From Helicobacteraceae bacterium (GTDB taxonomy: Bacteria; Campylobacterota; Campylobacteria; Campylobacterales; Sulfurimonadaceae), in contig JAMOSG010000039.1 in the NCBI GenBank assembly GCA_027063225.1, forward strand, positions 121,663 to 185,662: DNA of 64,000 nt. The letters are read 5' to 3'. The position numbers were made by a program, and so were the translations under genes. The notes beneath the pieces are model-generated. The model had not been told where the DNA came from. It searched no databases and saw only the letters and a list, made by a program, of their open reading frames with translations. Below are positions 26,262-35,140 of this stretch, piece after piece. Within the stretch, counting starts at the first letter, position 1, and each line of letters starts with the position of its first letter.

Positions 26262-26807
26262 TTATTCATAAAAATTACGTAAAGCTCTAATAATTACAGC
26301 ATTTTTAGAAATACTTTCACTTTTTGCATTTTCATTTACAATATCATAAAGATCTAATGGTAAAGAGATTGAAAAAGTTTTTGTTTCAACTTTTTTCTTT
26401 TTAGTTACAATTGAAACAACATTTGTAAGAAGTTCAATAATTTTTTTCGTATCAATTGGTTTTTGAATAAAACTATTTATACCAACTTCAATTGATTCAG
26501 AAACTTTTGTAATATCATTGCTTGCAGAAATTACTATAATAATTTGATTAGGGTTTATTGCACGAATTCTACGTGCGAACTCAATACCATCAATACCAGG
26601 CATAATAATATCCACAAAAATTACATCAGGTTTGATTGTTTTATAACTTTCAATTGCTTCCTCAGCACTAAGGCATGATGTTACACCTGCAAAGAAATTT
26701 TTAAATGTAGAAGTTAATAACTCATTTGTTACTTTTTCATCTTCAACTACCATTGCAGTTAACTTTTTTGTTTGTTGTGTTAATTGAATTAAATCTGTAT
26801 TTGCCAT
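26262..26807 (-). CDS. Response regulator with receiver and RHH DNA-binding domain
   Basis: 181 residues. Receiver domain (about 14-135) with acidic pair Glu22/Asp23, phospho-acceptor Asp66 (VIFVDIIMPG), Ser94 and Lys116 (FIQKPID). The C-terminal 40 residues (KTFSISLPLDLYDIVNENAK, then SESISKNAVIIRALRNFY) match a ribbon-helix-helix (CopG/Arc/MetJ) fold: a beta strand followed by two helices. Receiver-RHH fusions are rare; usual outputs are winged helix, LuxR or Fis domains. No histidine kinase is adjacent. TATAAT lies upstream at 26840-26845. Confidence 0.85.
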   Translation of the reverse strand: MANTDLIQLTQQTKKLTAMVVEDEKVTNELLTSTFKNFFAGVTSCLSAEEAIESYKTIKPDVIFVDIIMPGIDGIEFARRIRAINPNQIIIVISASNDITKVSESIEVGINSFIQKPIDTKKIIELLTNVVSIVTKKKKVETKTFSISLPLDLYDIVNENAKSESISKNAVIIRALRNFYE

Positions 26808-26839
26808 ATTATATTCCTGTAATGTTTGTTAATGTTTAA

Positions 26840-26845
26840 ATTATA
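26840..26845 (-). promoter_or_regulatory. -10 element of response-regulator promoter
   Basis: Minus-strand TATAAT in CAGTGTATAATTTAAAC. Just downstream, AATGTTTGTT and AATGTTTAAA (plus strand 26821-26840) form an imperfect tandem repeat in the leader, a possible binding site. Confidence 0.55.
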
Positions 26846-26887
26846 CACTGTTTTTTATTAATTATTGCAAAAATATTACATTTTCTT

Positions 26888-27103
26888 TCAATTTTCTGCA
26901 ATTTTTTTAAATTGTTGCAACCATTCTTCATCTGGTGTTGCTAATTGTTCTTTTTGAATAAGTAAATCTTCTAAAATTTGCTTTAAAGAGATTTCATCCA
27001 TAAATTCTAATAGAGAAGGGTTAATTGAAGTTGTATTTTGATTGTCATAAGAATTAAGCAGGTTTTGTATCTCTTGAATCAGTTTTTCTTTATTGGTTAA
27101 CAT
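26888..27103 (-). CDS. Small acidic protein, function unknown
   Basis: 71 residues, Gln/Glu/Leu-rich and probably all-helical, with no motif I recognise. It lies between rnpB and the response-regulator gene on the same strand, 35 bases after the RNase P RNA, and has its own TATAAT at 27123-27128. The ribosome site (AAGAGA) is weak. The composition fits a real small protein rather than a random frame. Confidence 0.65.
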   Translation of the reverse strand: MLTNKEKLIQEIQNLLNSYDNQNTTSINPSLLEFMDEISLKQILEDLLIQKEQLATPDEEWLQQFKKIAEN

Positions 27104-27122
27104 AATGTAAATTCTCTTGAAT

Positions 27123-27128
27123 ATTATA
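27123..27128 (-). promoter_or_regulatory. -10 element before the 71-residue ORF
   Basis: Minus-strand TATAAT in AAAATATAATATTC, about 20 bases before the ORF start, immediately after the rnpB 3' end. Confidence 0.5.
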
Positions 27129-27138
27129 TTTTGTACTT

Positions 27139-27464
27139 TAGGGCATAACTATAAGCCGAGTTTTGTCTTTATAGCATTAATCTACTACACTTTTTACAAA
27201 GTATCTCCAGCGAAACAATAGCACAAAACTAAGACGCTAACCATCTGTTTCTTGCTGCCATGTTGGGTTTACAAGCTTCCTATATTGCTATAAGAACTGG
27301 TGGTCTCTTACACCACCTTTTCACCTTTACCACAAAAAAGTGGAAGTAATATTTCTGTTGCACTTTCCCTCGTATTACTACGGCCATTAGTTAAATGGAA
27401 CATTGTCTTAGAGCAGCTCGGACTTTCCTCTTGTAAAAAACAAGTAACTATATGTTATACCCTA
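27139..27464 (-). ncRNA. rnpB: RNase P RNA (class A)
   Basis: Minus-strand conserved blocks in order: GAGGAAAGTCCGAGCT (5' CR I), ACAGAAA, GGTAAAGGTGAAAAGGTG, AGACCACCAG, and the 3' block AAACTCGGCTTATAG. The P1 helix can be seen: GGGTATAAC near the 5' end pairs with GTTATGCCC at the 3' end (one G-U). The ends are set by P1 and are accurate to a few bases. It is the catalytic RNA maturing tRNA 5' ends. Confidence 0.93.
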
Positions 27465-27475
27465 AAAGTATAAGT

Positions 27476-27481
27476 ATTGTA
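27476..27481 (-). promoter_or_regulatory. -10 element of rnpB promoter
   Basis: Minus-strand TACAAT after a run of eight T and a G, about 12 bases before the predicted RNA 5' end. Confidence 0.55.
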
Positions 27482-27512
27482 CAAAAAAAAGGTTGTGATT
27501 TAGATAAAAAAA

Positions 27513-27544
27513 GGAGAAAAAAGTAGGGCAGTCGCCCTACTTTT
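27513..27544 (-). terminator. Terminator of the oor operon
   Basis: GTAGGGC/GCCCTAC with an AGTC loop (27523-27540), flanked by AAAA/TTTT, extends to an 11-bp stem; on the minus strand it is followed by TTTTTT. It begins about 20 bases after the oorC stop and before the rnpB promoter. A clear Rho-independent terminator. Confidence 0.85.
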
Positions 27545-27565
27545 AAGGTGGTGTTTTGTAAAAAA

Positions 27566-28129
27566 TTATTTTTTAGCAGCCATTGCTTCTAAAGCGTATT
27601 TTTCACCAAGTTCATATGCAACTTTATTTACATCATGAACCTTTGCAGGTACTTTAGAAAGCATAGTCTCAATAAGTACCTCTTTATCAAGAGGTTTCAT
27701 AATAGTATTAGCAATTGCTAAAGCAACAACAGATTGAGTAATAACGTTACCAACCTCTTCTTTTGCAATTGTAATAATTGGAATTTCATAAATAGTCCAT
27801 CTTTTTCTATCTTCTTCAGTTGGATGAACAAGGTTAGGATCAATTACAATTGTACCTCCCTCTTTCACACCATTTTTAAAAAGATTGTAACTTACATTTG
27901 CAACAGAAAGCATAAAGTTAATTTCACCATCATTCGCATATGGATAGAAAATTTCTTCATCATCTAAAGTAATATCAACAACTGTTGGACCACCACGAAC
28001 TTGTGATGTATAAGTCGCAGTTTTTAGTCCATAACCACCAGTTTTAATTTTAGCTGCAGCAAAAATCTCACCAGCAAGAAGAACACCTTGTCCACCAACA
28101 CCTGTAAATCTCATTAATGTTCTAGCCAT
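27566..28129 (-). CDS. oorC: 2-oxoglutarate:acceptor oxidoreductase, gamma subunit
   Basis: 187 residues, the gamma domain of the 2-oxoacid:ferredoxin oxidoreductase family (RFTGVGGQGVLLAGEIFAAA, TYTSQVRGGPTVVDI). Together with OorA, OorB and OorD it reversibly converts 2-oxoglutarate and CoA to succinyl-CoA and CO2 with a low-potential electron carrier; in autotrophic Campylobacterota it runs as the carboxylase of the reductive TCA cycle. It ends the oor operon 11 bases after oorB. Confidence 0.95.
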   Translation of the reverse strand: MARTLMRFTGVGGQGVLLAGEIFAAAKIKTGGYGLKTATYTSQVRGGPTVVDITLDDEEIFYPYANDGEINFMLSVANVSYNLFKNGVKEGGTIVIDPNLVHPTEEDRKRWTIYEIPIITIAKEEVGNVITQSVVALAIANTIMKPLDKEVLIETMLSKVPAKVHDVNKVAYELGEKYALEAMAAKK

Positions 28130-28140
28130 TGTGTGTCTCC

Positions 28141-28998
28141 TTATATTTTCTTAGCAAAGTCATCTTGAGTGATTTTCTTTCTCTCACCTTGATGTACTTT
28201 TTGGATTTCTGCATACATTTCACAATACTCTTCAGCTTCACTATCTTGTTTTAAGATACCTAAAGGAAGAAGGTTCATTTGTTCCTCTTCACTTAGAGTA
28301 TCATATTTTTTCTTAGCAATAGAGATGCTATCGATCCAATCAAGATTTTCGATTGCAGAAAGCATTTTATTTTTACGTCCTAAGTTAATATGACAGTTAG
28401 AAAGAACTTCAACATAAGAGAAACCTTTGTGCTCCATCGCTTTAAGAAGAGTTTTTTCTAATTTCTTAGGATCAATTACACTGTCACGCGCAACAAAAGA
28501 TGCACCAGCAGCGATAGCTAACTCACAAGAATCAAAAGTTGGGTCAATATTACCAGCTTTTTGAGAAACAGTCCACATACCTCTTGGAGTAGTTGGAGAT
28601 GTTTGAGAGTTTGTTAAACCATAAATAAAGTTATTAATAACAATCATAGTCATATCAATATTTCTTCTACAACCATGAATTGTATGGTTACCACCAATAG
28701 CAAGTGCATCACCATCACCAGCAACACAAATAACAAGTTTATCTGGGTTAGCAAGCTTAACACCTGTAGCATAAGCAACTGTTCTACCGTGAGTTGTATG
28801 GATAGTGTTAAAATCTACATAAGATGAGAAACGTCCAGAACAACCAATACCAGAAACAACACAAACATCATCTTGGCTTACACCCATTTTATCAATAGCT
28901 CTGATGAATGCTTTTAAAATTACACCATCACCACAACCCCAACACCATAATGTTGGCATCTTTTCAAGTCTTAAGTATTTATCATAATTAAATGCCAT
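28141..28998 (-). CDS. oorB: 2-oxoglutarate:acceptor oxidoreductase, beta subunit
   Basis: 285 residues. The thiamine-pyrophosphate-binding subunit: WCWGCGDGVI at the N-terminus, SGIGCSGRFSSY, and the TPP motif CVAGDGDALAIGGNHTIHGC with NNFIYGLTNSQTSPT. It forms the catalytic core with OorA. It lies one base after oorA. Confidence 0.96.
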   Translation of the reverse strand: MAFNYDKYLRLEKMPTLWCWGCGDGVILKAFIRAIDKMGVSQDDVCVVSGIGCSGRFSSYVDFNTIHTTHGRTVAYATGVKLANPDKLVICVAGDGDALAIGGNHTIHGCRRNIDMTMIVINNFIYGLTNSQTSPTTPRGMWTVSQKAGNIDPTFDSCELAIAAGASFVARDSVIDPKKLEKTLLKAMEHKGFSYVEVLSNCHINLGRKNKMLSAIENLDWIDSISIAKKKYDTLSEEEQMNLLPLGILKQDSEAEEYCEMYAEIQKVHQGERKKITQDDFAKKI

Positions 28999-28999
28999 C

Positions 29000-30133
29000 T
29001 TATAGCTCCTTTACTTTATTTACAATCTCATAAGGAGAAAGTGGTCTACCATTTACTTTAAAGAGACCTTCAATATCTAATCTTGAAGTAGCACGTTGTA
29101 CTTCATCTCTATATTGACCAATATTAAGTTCTACTACTAGAACTTTTTCAATTTTATCTGCATACTCTTTCATCTTTTCTGCAGGAGATGGCCAAATAGT
29201 AATTGGTCTAAATAGACCTGCTTTAATACCTTCATTTCTTAAGTGACGAATAGCCTCTTTAGCTGCAAGAGAAACAGAACCATAAGCAACAATCATAATC
29301 TCTGCATCATCCATCATAAACTCTTCGTAAGATTCAAGTTCATCTTTGTGAAGCTCAACTTTATCTTCTAAACGTTGAATAAGTTTACGACAAGTTTCAA
29401 TCTCTTCAGTTGGGAAACCATTTTTATCATGGTGAAGCCCTGTAAAGTGATATCTATAACCTTTAAACATTGGGTTAAGAACTGCTGGTTGATCTGCTTC
29501 ACATTCATATGGGAAATACTCATCAGCTGGACCATCAAAAGTTTTACGTGGAACAATTCCAGCTTCAACTTCCTCTTTTGTTGGAAGCATTGCTTTTCCA
29601 TGCATATGACCTAAAGTCTCATCTAAAAGTACAAATACTGGTTGCATAAATCTATCTGCAAGATTAAATGCTCTTACAGTTTCAGTATAACACTCTTCTA
29701 AAGAACCAGCACAAAGTGTGATTGATTTATAATCACCATGAGATGGGTTTTTAGCTTGCGCAATATCCCCTTGAGATACACGAGTTGGAAGACCAGTTGA
29801 TGGACCACCACGCATAACATTAACTACAACTATAGGAACCTCTGCCATTTGAGCAAGACCTAAGTTCTCAGCTTTTAATGAAATACCAGGGCCTGAAGTT
29901 GCAGTAAGTGCACGTTGACCTGACATTGCAGCACCAATTACAGCACAAACACCTGCAATTTCATCTTCCATTTGAATTGCTACTCCACCTTTTTTTGGTA
30001 AAAGGTCAGAAATAACATGCATAACCTCACTTGAAGGTGTTAGTGGATATCCACCAAAAAACATACATCCAGCATCAACAGCTGCCATAGCAGCTAATTC
30101 ATTACCTGTAGATATTACTTCTCTTGTTGCCAT
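29000..30133 (-). CDS. oorA: 2-oxoglutarate:acceptor oxidoreductase, alpha subunit
   Basis: 377 residues, usual OorA length. Pyrimidine-binding domain (EVISTGNELAAMAAVDAGC, FFGGYPLTPSSEVMH), EDEIAGVCAVIGAAMSGQRA, TSGPGISLKAENLG and the C-terminal transketolase-like domain (IMIVAYGSVSLAAKEAIRHL, FRPITIWPSP). It overlaps the oorD stop by one base and is followed by oorB. Confidence 0.97.
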   Translation of the reverse strand: MATREVISTGNELAAMAAVDAGCMFFGGYPLTPSSEVMHVISDLLPKKGGVAIQMEDEIAGVCAVIGAAMSGQRALTATSGPGISLKAENLGLAQMAEVPIVVVNVMRGGPSTGLPTRVSQGDIAQAKNPSHGDYKSITLCAGSLEECYTETVRAFNLADRFMQPVFVLLDETLGHMHGKAMLPTKEEVEAGIVPRKTFDGPADEYFPYECEADQPAVLNPMFKGYRYHFTGLHHDKNGFPTEEIETCRKLIQRLEDKVELHKDELESYEEFMMDDAEIMIVAYGSVSLAAKEAIRHLRNEGIKAGLFRPITIWPSPAEKMKEYADKIEKVLVVELNIGQYRDEVQRATSRLDIEGLFKVNGRPLSPYEIVNKVKEL

Positions 30134-30480
30134 TAGTTCGCCCCTTGTTCAATTGAATAATATTTATTCGCTTTAATAGCTTCTTGACGAGCTTTTGCTT
30201 CATCAGTAAGTTTAGCAAAACTATAACCTGCTTCTTTATACTCTTTTCTATCTGCTACAAAAATAGCAAAGTCTGGACAAGAAAGCTCACATTCATTACA
30301 TCCAATACAAGACTCTGGATGCTCTACAGCAATCATAGCTCCAAGTGTTGAGTGTTTTTCATATCTCATTGCAAGTACACCAGATGGACATACTGATACA
30401 CAAACATCACATGCTTTACAGTTATCTGTATTTACCCATACAGGTTGATTACCTGGGTTTTTAGTTGTAAAAGTTCCCAT
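30133..30480 (-). CDS. oorD: 2-oxoglutarate:acceptor oxidoreductase, delta subunit (ferredoxin-like)
   Basis: 115 residues with two [4Fe-4S] motifs: Cys21, 24, 27, 31 (CKACDVCVSVCPSG) and CIGCNECELSCP. It passes electrons between the catalytic core and an external carrier. First gene of the operon; AGGAG ribosome site eight bases before ATG. The promoter region upstream holds a palindrome at the likely transcription start. Confidence 0.96.
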   Translation of the reverse strand: MGTFTTKNPGNQPVWVNTDNCKACDVCVSVCPSGVLAMRYEKHSTLGAMIAVEHPESCIGCNECELSCPDFAIFVADRKEYKEAGYSFAKLTDEAKARQEAIKANKYYSIEQGAN

Positions 30481-30500
30481 TTATTCTCCTAAATTATTAA

Positions 30501-30519
30501 AATACAATATCATTGTATT
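30501..30519. promoter_or_regulatory. Palindromic operator at the oorDABC promoter
   Basis: AATACAATATCATTGTATT: perfect 8-bp arms around a 3-base centre. A candidate -10 (minus-strand TATAGT, 30520-30525) directly abuts it, so the palindrome would cover the start of transcription, the position of a repressor site. Confidence 0.55.
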
Positions 30520-30545
30520 ACTATACTTTTTCCATTCATAAAGAG

Positions 30546-30599
30546 AAGTTATCCCTTAAAAAAGAATAAACATCACTTTTGTCGGAAAAAGGATAACTT
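30546..30599. promoter_or_regulatory. Widely spaced inverted repeat upstream of oorD
   Basis: AAGTTATCC (30546-30554) and its exact reverse complement GGATAACTT (30591-30599) flank 36 bases, upstream of the predicted -10. Possible paired activator sites or an RNA stem. Confidence 0.4.
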
Positions 30600-30688
30600 A
30601 CTTTTATTAAAATTTTTCTCAACTGTGCTACAAATGCCCTACTTTTACATAAAATGTTACTTTTTTGGGCTCACACAAAAGAAAAAAA

Positions 30689-31564
30689 CTATTTTTTAGC
30701 TAAAACTTCAGCTACTGCTTTACCAATTTCAGCTGGAGAAACTACTACTTTTACACCAGCAGCTTCAAGTGCTTCCATCTTCTCTTTTGCAGTACCAGCA
30801 CTTCCAGAAATGATAGCACCAGCATGACCCATACGTTTACCTTTTGGTGCTGTTTGACCAGCAATGAAAGCAACAACAGGTTTAGTGATTTGCTCTTTAA
30901 TAAGTTTTGCAGCTTGAATTTCAAGATCTCCACCAATTTCACCAATCATAACGATTGCTTCAGTTTCTGGATCTGCTTCAAACATTGGAAGAAGTTGTTT
31001 ATATGAAAGACCAATAATTGGATCTCCACCAATACCAACTGCAGTAGTAATACCAAAACCTTCTTTAACAACTTGATTTGCACCTTCGTAAGTTAATGTA
31101 CCAGACTTAGAGATAAGACCAACATTACCTTTTTTGAAAATCATACCTGGCATAATACCAATTTTACACTCATCTGCAGTGATGATACCTGGACAATTTG
31201 GCCCAATAGTTTTCATATTGTGTTTAGTAGCATATTGTTTTGCATACATCATATCACGTACTGGTGCACCCTCTGTAATAATTACAGCAAGCTCAATTCC
31301 AGCATCTGCTGCTTCCATAACAGCATCTGCAACAAATGCAGGTGGAACAAAAATCATAGAAACAGTAGCACCTGTAGCTTTTACAGCTTCTTTAACTGTA
31401 TTGAATACTGGCTTACCTAAATGCTCTTGTCCACCTTTGTTTGGTGTAACACCACCAACGATATTTGTTCCATAAGCAATACATTGCTCAGCATGGAAAC
31501 TACCCTCTTTACCTGTAAAACCTTGAACGATAACTTTTGTATCTTTATTTACTAAAATACTCAT
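30689..31564 (-). CDS. sucD: Succinyl-CoA synthetase alpha subunit
   Basis: 291 residues. CoA-binding Rossmann domain ([16 protein letters not shown]), GPNCPGII, and phosphohistidine His247 in [15 protein letters not shown]. With SucC it interconverts succinyl-CoA and succinate with nucleotide; in the rTCA cycle it makes succinyl-CoA for OorDABC. Three bases after sucC; 208 bases before oorD, so the oor genes can be separately controlled. Confidence 0.97.
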   Translation of the reverse strand: MSILVNKDTKVIVQGFTGKEGSFHAEQCIAYGTNIVGGVTPNKGGQEHLGKPVFNTVKEAVKATGATVSMIFVPPAFVADAVMEAADAGIELAVIITEGAPVRDMMYAKQYATKHNMKTIGPNCPGIITADECKIGIMPGMIFKKGNVGLISKSGTLTYEGANQVVKEGFGITTAVGIGGDPIIGLSYKQLLPMFEADPETEAIVMIGEIGGDLEIQAAKLIKEQITKPVVAFIAGQTAPKGKRMGHAGAIISGSAGTAKEKMEALEAAGVKVVVSPAEIGKAVAEVLAKK

Positions 31565-31567
31565 ATA

Positions 31568-32740
31568 CTATTCTCCTTTCGCTGCTGCAACTGCTTTTGC
31601 TGCACCATCTGCTAAATCTGTTGCTGGAATAACATTTTTAATGTTTGCATTTTTAAGAATTTCTGCTGCTTCTGGAGCATTTGTACCATCAAGACGAACA
31701 ACAACTGGAACATGAACATCTACAAGTTTTGTAGCTTCTAAAATACCGTTTGCAATTCTATCACAACGAACAATTCCACCAAAAATATTAACAAAAATAG
31801 CTTTTACATTTGGATTTTTAAGAATAATCTCAAAACCTTTTGCAACAGTCTCTGCATTTGCACTACCACCAACATCTAGGAAGTTAGCAGGTGTTCCACC
31901 CATGTAGTTAATTGTATCCATAGTACCCATTGCAAGACCAGCACCATTTACCATACAACCAATCTCACCATCAAGAGCAATATAAGAAAGACCATATTTA
32001 CCAGCTTCACGCTCATCTGGATCCTCTTCACTTAAATCTCTCATAGCTTCAATTTCTGGATGACGACCAAGTGCAGAATCATCAAATCCCATTTTACCAT
32101 CAAGTGCAATAAACTCACCCTCACTTGTTCTAATAAGTGGGTTGATTTCAATCATCTCTGCATCATTTTCCATATAAAGAGTATAAAGTTTTTTAGCAAA
32201 GTTAATCATATTTTTTTGTTGTACTTTGTCTGTAATACCAAGACCAAATACTAACTCACGACCATGAAAGCCTTGGAAACCTACAGATGGGTCAACTTGA
32301 ACTTTAATGATTTTTTCTGGAGTTTTTTCTGCAACAGTTTCAATATCCATACCACCTTCAGTAGAAGCCATAATAATTGGCATCTCTGCAGCACGATCAA
32401 GTACAACTGAAAGATAAAGCTCATCTTGAATATCAGCACCATCTTCAATATAAACTTTTTGTACAAGTTTACCCTCTGGACCTGTTTGGTGTGTTACAAG
32501 AGTCATTCCAAGAATTTCATCTGCAAATTGTTTTACTTCATCTAAAGACTTAGCAAGTTTAACACCACCACCAAGACCACGTCCACCTGCGTGAATTTGT
32601 GCTTTAACAACCCAAATAGGCCCACCTAACTCTTTTGCATTTTCAACTGCTTCTTCAACAGTGTGAGCAATTTTACCTTTTGGTGTTGGAACACCATACT
32701 TAGCAAAGATTTGCTTTGCTTGATATTCATGTATATTCAT
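31568..32740 (-). CDS. sucC: Succinyl-CoA synthetase beta subunit
   Basis: 390 residues. N-terminal ATP-grasp ([38 protein letters not shown]) and C-terminal ligase domain ([37 protein letters not shown]). Binds nucleotide and Mg. Part of the icd-to-oor block: 27 bases after the fumarase beta gene. Confidence 0.97.
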   Translation of the reverse strand: MNIHEYQAKQIFAKYGVPTPKGKIAHTVEEAVENAKELGGPIWVVKAQIHAGGRGLGGGVKLAKSLDEVKQFADEILGMTLVTHQTGPEGKLVQKVYIEDGADIQDELYLSVVLDRAAEMPIIMASTEGGMDIETVAEKTPEKIIKVQVDPSVGFQGFHGRELVFGLGITDKVQQKNMINFAKKLYTLYMENDAEMIEINPLIRTSEGEFIALDGKMGFDDSALGRHPEIEAMRDLSEEDPDEREAGKYGLSYIALDGEIGCMVNGAGLAMGTMDTINYMGGTPANFLDVGGSANAETVAKGFEIILKNPNVKAIFVNIFGGIVRCDRIANGILEATKLVDVHVPVVVRLDGTNAPEAAEILKNANIKNVIPATDLADGAAKAVAAAKGE

Positions 32741-32767
32741 CTATTCTCCTTTGTTAAGATTGAAAAA

Positions 32768-33325
32768 TTATTTTACTTCGTATTGTGAACGACCAATTTG
32801 ATAAAGATCATTCCCATGAGTGTCATTAATAACTGTAATTGGGAAATTCTCCACCTCTAGTTTTCTAATTGCCTCAGGACCAAGTTCTGGATACGCAATA
32901 ACTTCAGCACTTTTAATCAGTTTACCAAGTAAAGCTCCTGCTCCACCTGTTGCACCAAAGTAGATAGCTTTATGCTCTTGACAAGCATCAGTTACATCCT
33001 TATTACGTTTTCCTTTTCCTATCATCCCTTTTAAACCCTCAGCGATAAGGCGTGGAGAGTAGGAATCCATTCTATAAGACGTTGTAGGTCCCGCACTACC
33101 TATTGGATCACCTGGTTTTGGTGGTGTTGGCCCAACAAAGTAAATTACTGCTCCTTTAATATCAAAAGGTAGCTCTTTACCCTCATCTAGTAAATCTACT
33201 AAACGTTTATGTGCAGCATCACGAGCTGTGTAGATAGTTCCACTTAAATAAACAATATCTCCACTCTCAAGTTGTGAAACTTCTTCATCGCTTAAAGGAG
33301 TTGTTAAATAGTATGTTTTACTCAT
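32768..33325 (-). CDS. Class I fumarate hydratase, beta (C-terminal) subunit
   Basis: 185 residues, the C-terminal half of the [4Fe-4S] class I fumarase family (Fe-S type hydro-lyase): LSGTIYTARDAAHKRLVDLL, FVGPTPPKPGDPIGSAGPTT, ATGGAGALLGKLI. With the alpha subunit encoded 9 bases upstream it interconverts fumarate and malate. A tartrate dehydratase is the alternative, but position inside the TCA block favours fumarase. Confidence 0.92.
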   Translation of the reverse strand: MSKTYYLTTPLSDEEVSQLESGDIVYLSGTIYTARDAAHKRLVDLLDEGKELPFDIKGAVIYFVGPTPPKPGDPIGSAGPTTSYRMDSYSPRLIAEGLKGMIGKGKRNKDVTDACQEHKAIYFGATGGAGALLGKLIKSAEVIAYPELGPEAIRKLEVENFPITVINDTHGNDLYQIGRSQYEVK

Positions 33326-33334
33326 TATAGTTCC

Positions 33335-34186
33335 TTAGATTGTAATATGTGTATGGCGTGAACTGTGACACTGAACATTTACAGAAACAGGAAGTGACGC
33401 AATATGACAAGGATTCGCTTCAATATGTACAGCTAAAACAGTTTGAGTTCCACCCATTCCCATTGTACCAATACCAAGCTTGTTTAACTCAGTTTTAATA
33501 GTCTCTTCAAGCTCTGCCATCTCTGGATCTTCATTTACACTACCAATATCTCTAAAAAGTGCATGTTTAGATGAGATTACAGCTTTTTCAAAAGTACCAC
33601 CAATACCAACACCAACAGTAAGTGGAGGACAAGGGTTTGGTCCAGCATCAGAGATACACTCTCTTACAAACTCAATAACACCCTCTTTACCAGCAGCTGG
33701 TGGAAAAACACGCGCACGAGAAACATTTTCACTCCCCCCACCTTTTGCAGCATATTCAATATCTATCTTATCACCCTCTACGATATCCAAATGGATAATT
33801 GCGGGGAGGTTATATCCTACAGTATCTTTAAGATTTGCACGTGAAAAAGGCTCACATGTAGAAGCTCTTAAATAACCCTCTTCATACCCTTTTGCTGTTC
33901 CCTCATTAATAGCATCTTTTAAAAGACCACCAACAATTTTAACATCAGCACCAACTTTTACAAAAAATACTGCAAGACCAGTATCTTGACAAAGTGGACG
34001 AGCCTCTTCTCTTGCAATCTTTGCATTTTCAAGAAGTTGTTTTAAAACCTCTTTACTTACTGGACTTTTTTCATTTTCATACGCTTCTTCCATCGCTTTT
34101 AAAGCATCTTGCGGAAGATTTGATGCAGAATAAACTATAATATCTCTTACAGTTTTTACAATCTCTTTATATTGAATCTCTCTCAA
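33335..34186 (-). CDS. Class I fumarate hydratase, alpha (N-terminal) subunit
   Basis: 283 residues, the catalytic Fe-S half of two-subunit class I fumarase: CQDTGLAVFFVKVGADV, the cluster cysteine regions ASTCEPFSRANLKD and DAGPNPCPPLTVGVGIGGTF, and MGMGGTQTVLAVHIE. It lies 9 bases after the second mdh gene. Oxygen-sensitive clusters fit a microaerobic or anaerobic lifestyle. Confidence 0.93.
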   Translation of the reverse strand: MREIQYKEIVKTVRDIIVYSASNLPQDALKAMEEAYENEKSPVSKEVLKQLLENAKIAREEARPLCQDTGLAVFFVKVGADVKIVGGLLKDAINEGTAKGYEEGYLRASTCEPFSRANLKDTVGYNLPAIIHLDIVEGDKIDIEYAAKGGGSENVSRARVFPPAAGKEGVIEFVRECISDAGPNPCPPLTVGVGIGGTFEKAVISSKHALFRDIGSVNEDPEMAELEETIKTELNKLGIGTMGMGGTQTVLAVHIEANPCHIASLPVSVNVQCHSSRHTHITI

Positions 34187-34195
34187 ATTCTACTC

Positions 34196-35140
34196 CTAGT
34201 CAAAAAATTTGTTCTCTTCTAAAATCTCAATACCTTCACGAATAGAATCAACAGAGATTTTAAATTTTTCTTGAATTGAATCATTAAGTTTTAACTCAAT
34301 AATCTCTTCAACACCATTTGCACCAAGAACAACAGGAACACCTACACATACATCGTTATATCCATATTCACCTGTAAGTAAAACAGATGAAGGAACAATT
34401 GTTTTAGAGTCATTTAAAATAGCCTCTACCATATGCACAATCGCACGACCAGGACCATAATAACCTGATGTTCCAAGATAACGAACAATCTCAGCTCCAC
34501 CATCTTTTGTACGAGCTATAATTTTTTCCATAGTCTCTTCAGAAATAATATCGCTAAGTGGAATATCGCCAACAGAAATATGTTGAGGAAGAGGAATCAT
34601 ATTTTCACCATGATCTCCTATTACTAAACTTCCAGTTTGACGTGCACTGTATCCTGTTTCTTTTTGAATCTGATATGCCATACGTGAACCATCAAGTGCA
34701 CCTGCCATACCAACGATTCTATTTTTTTTCCAACCTGTTAATCTATGAATAACATAAGTCATAACATCAAGTGGATTTGAAACACAAATAATGATAGCAT
34801 CTGGAGAATATTTTTGAACATTACTTACAACATCTTTCATGATTTTTGCATTAATCATTAAAAGATCTGCTCTTGTCATATCCCCTTTACGTGGAACACC
34901 AGCAGTAATCACTACAATATCACAATCTTTTAAATCACTTGCATCATTTGCAGCTGTTACAATTGTTCCTTGTGGAGCGTAATAAGAAGCTTGAGATATA
35001 TCTATAGCTTTTCCTTGTGCTACACCCTCTGCAATATCAAAAAGGATGATCTCATGACAAATCCCCATCATACTAAGTGTATAAGCAGCAGTTGCACCAA
35101 CGGCACCTGCTCCTACAATACCAACTTTTCTACTTTTCAT
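34196..35140 (-). CDS. mdh: Malate dehydrogenase, NAD-type (second copy)
   Basis: About 314 residues from ATG 35140 (MKSRKVGIVGAGAVG); an in-frame upstream start at 35164 would overlap the preceding gene further. LDH-like MDH: GAGAVGATAA dinucleotide motif and Asp35 in IILFDIAEG, the acidic residue that selects NAD; PRKGDMTRADLL contains the malate-specific Arg; catalytic His in IGDHGENMIPL. It overlaps the first mdh by 11 bases and may be the main rTCA enzyme reducing oxaloacetate. Confidence 0.92.
   Translation of the reverse strand: MKSRKVGIVGAGAVGATAAYTLSMMGICHEIILFDIAEGVAQGKAIDISQASYYAPQGTIVTAANDASDLKDCDIVVITAGVPRKGDMTRADLLMINAKIMKDVVSNVQKYSPDAIIICVSNPLDVMTYVIHRLTGWKKNRIVGMAGALDGSRMAYQIQKETGYSARQTGSLVIGDHGENMIPLPQHISVGDIPLSDIISEETMEKIIARTKDGGAEIVRYLGTSGYYGPGRAIVHMVEAILNDSKTIVPSSVLLTGEYGYNDVCVGVPVVLGANGVEEIIELKLNDSIQEKFKISVDSIREGIEILEENKFFD

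Noticed and set aside
31134..31475. 113-residue open frame antisense to sucD
   Set aside because: It is the mirror of a highly conserved gene with strong codon bias, has no ribosome site and a composition (Ile/Ser/Thr runs) typical of antisense frames.
33480..33875. 131-residue open frame antisense to the fumarase alpha gene
   Set aside because: Fully covered by a certain gene on the other strand; no motif, no ribosome site.
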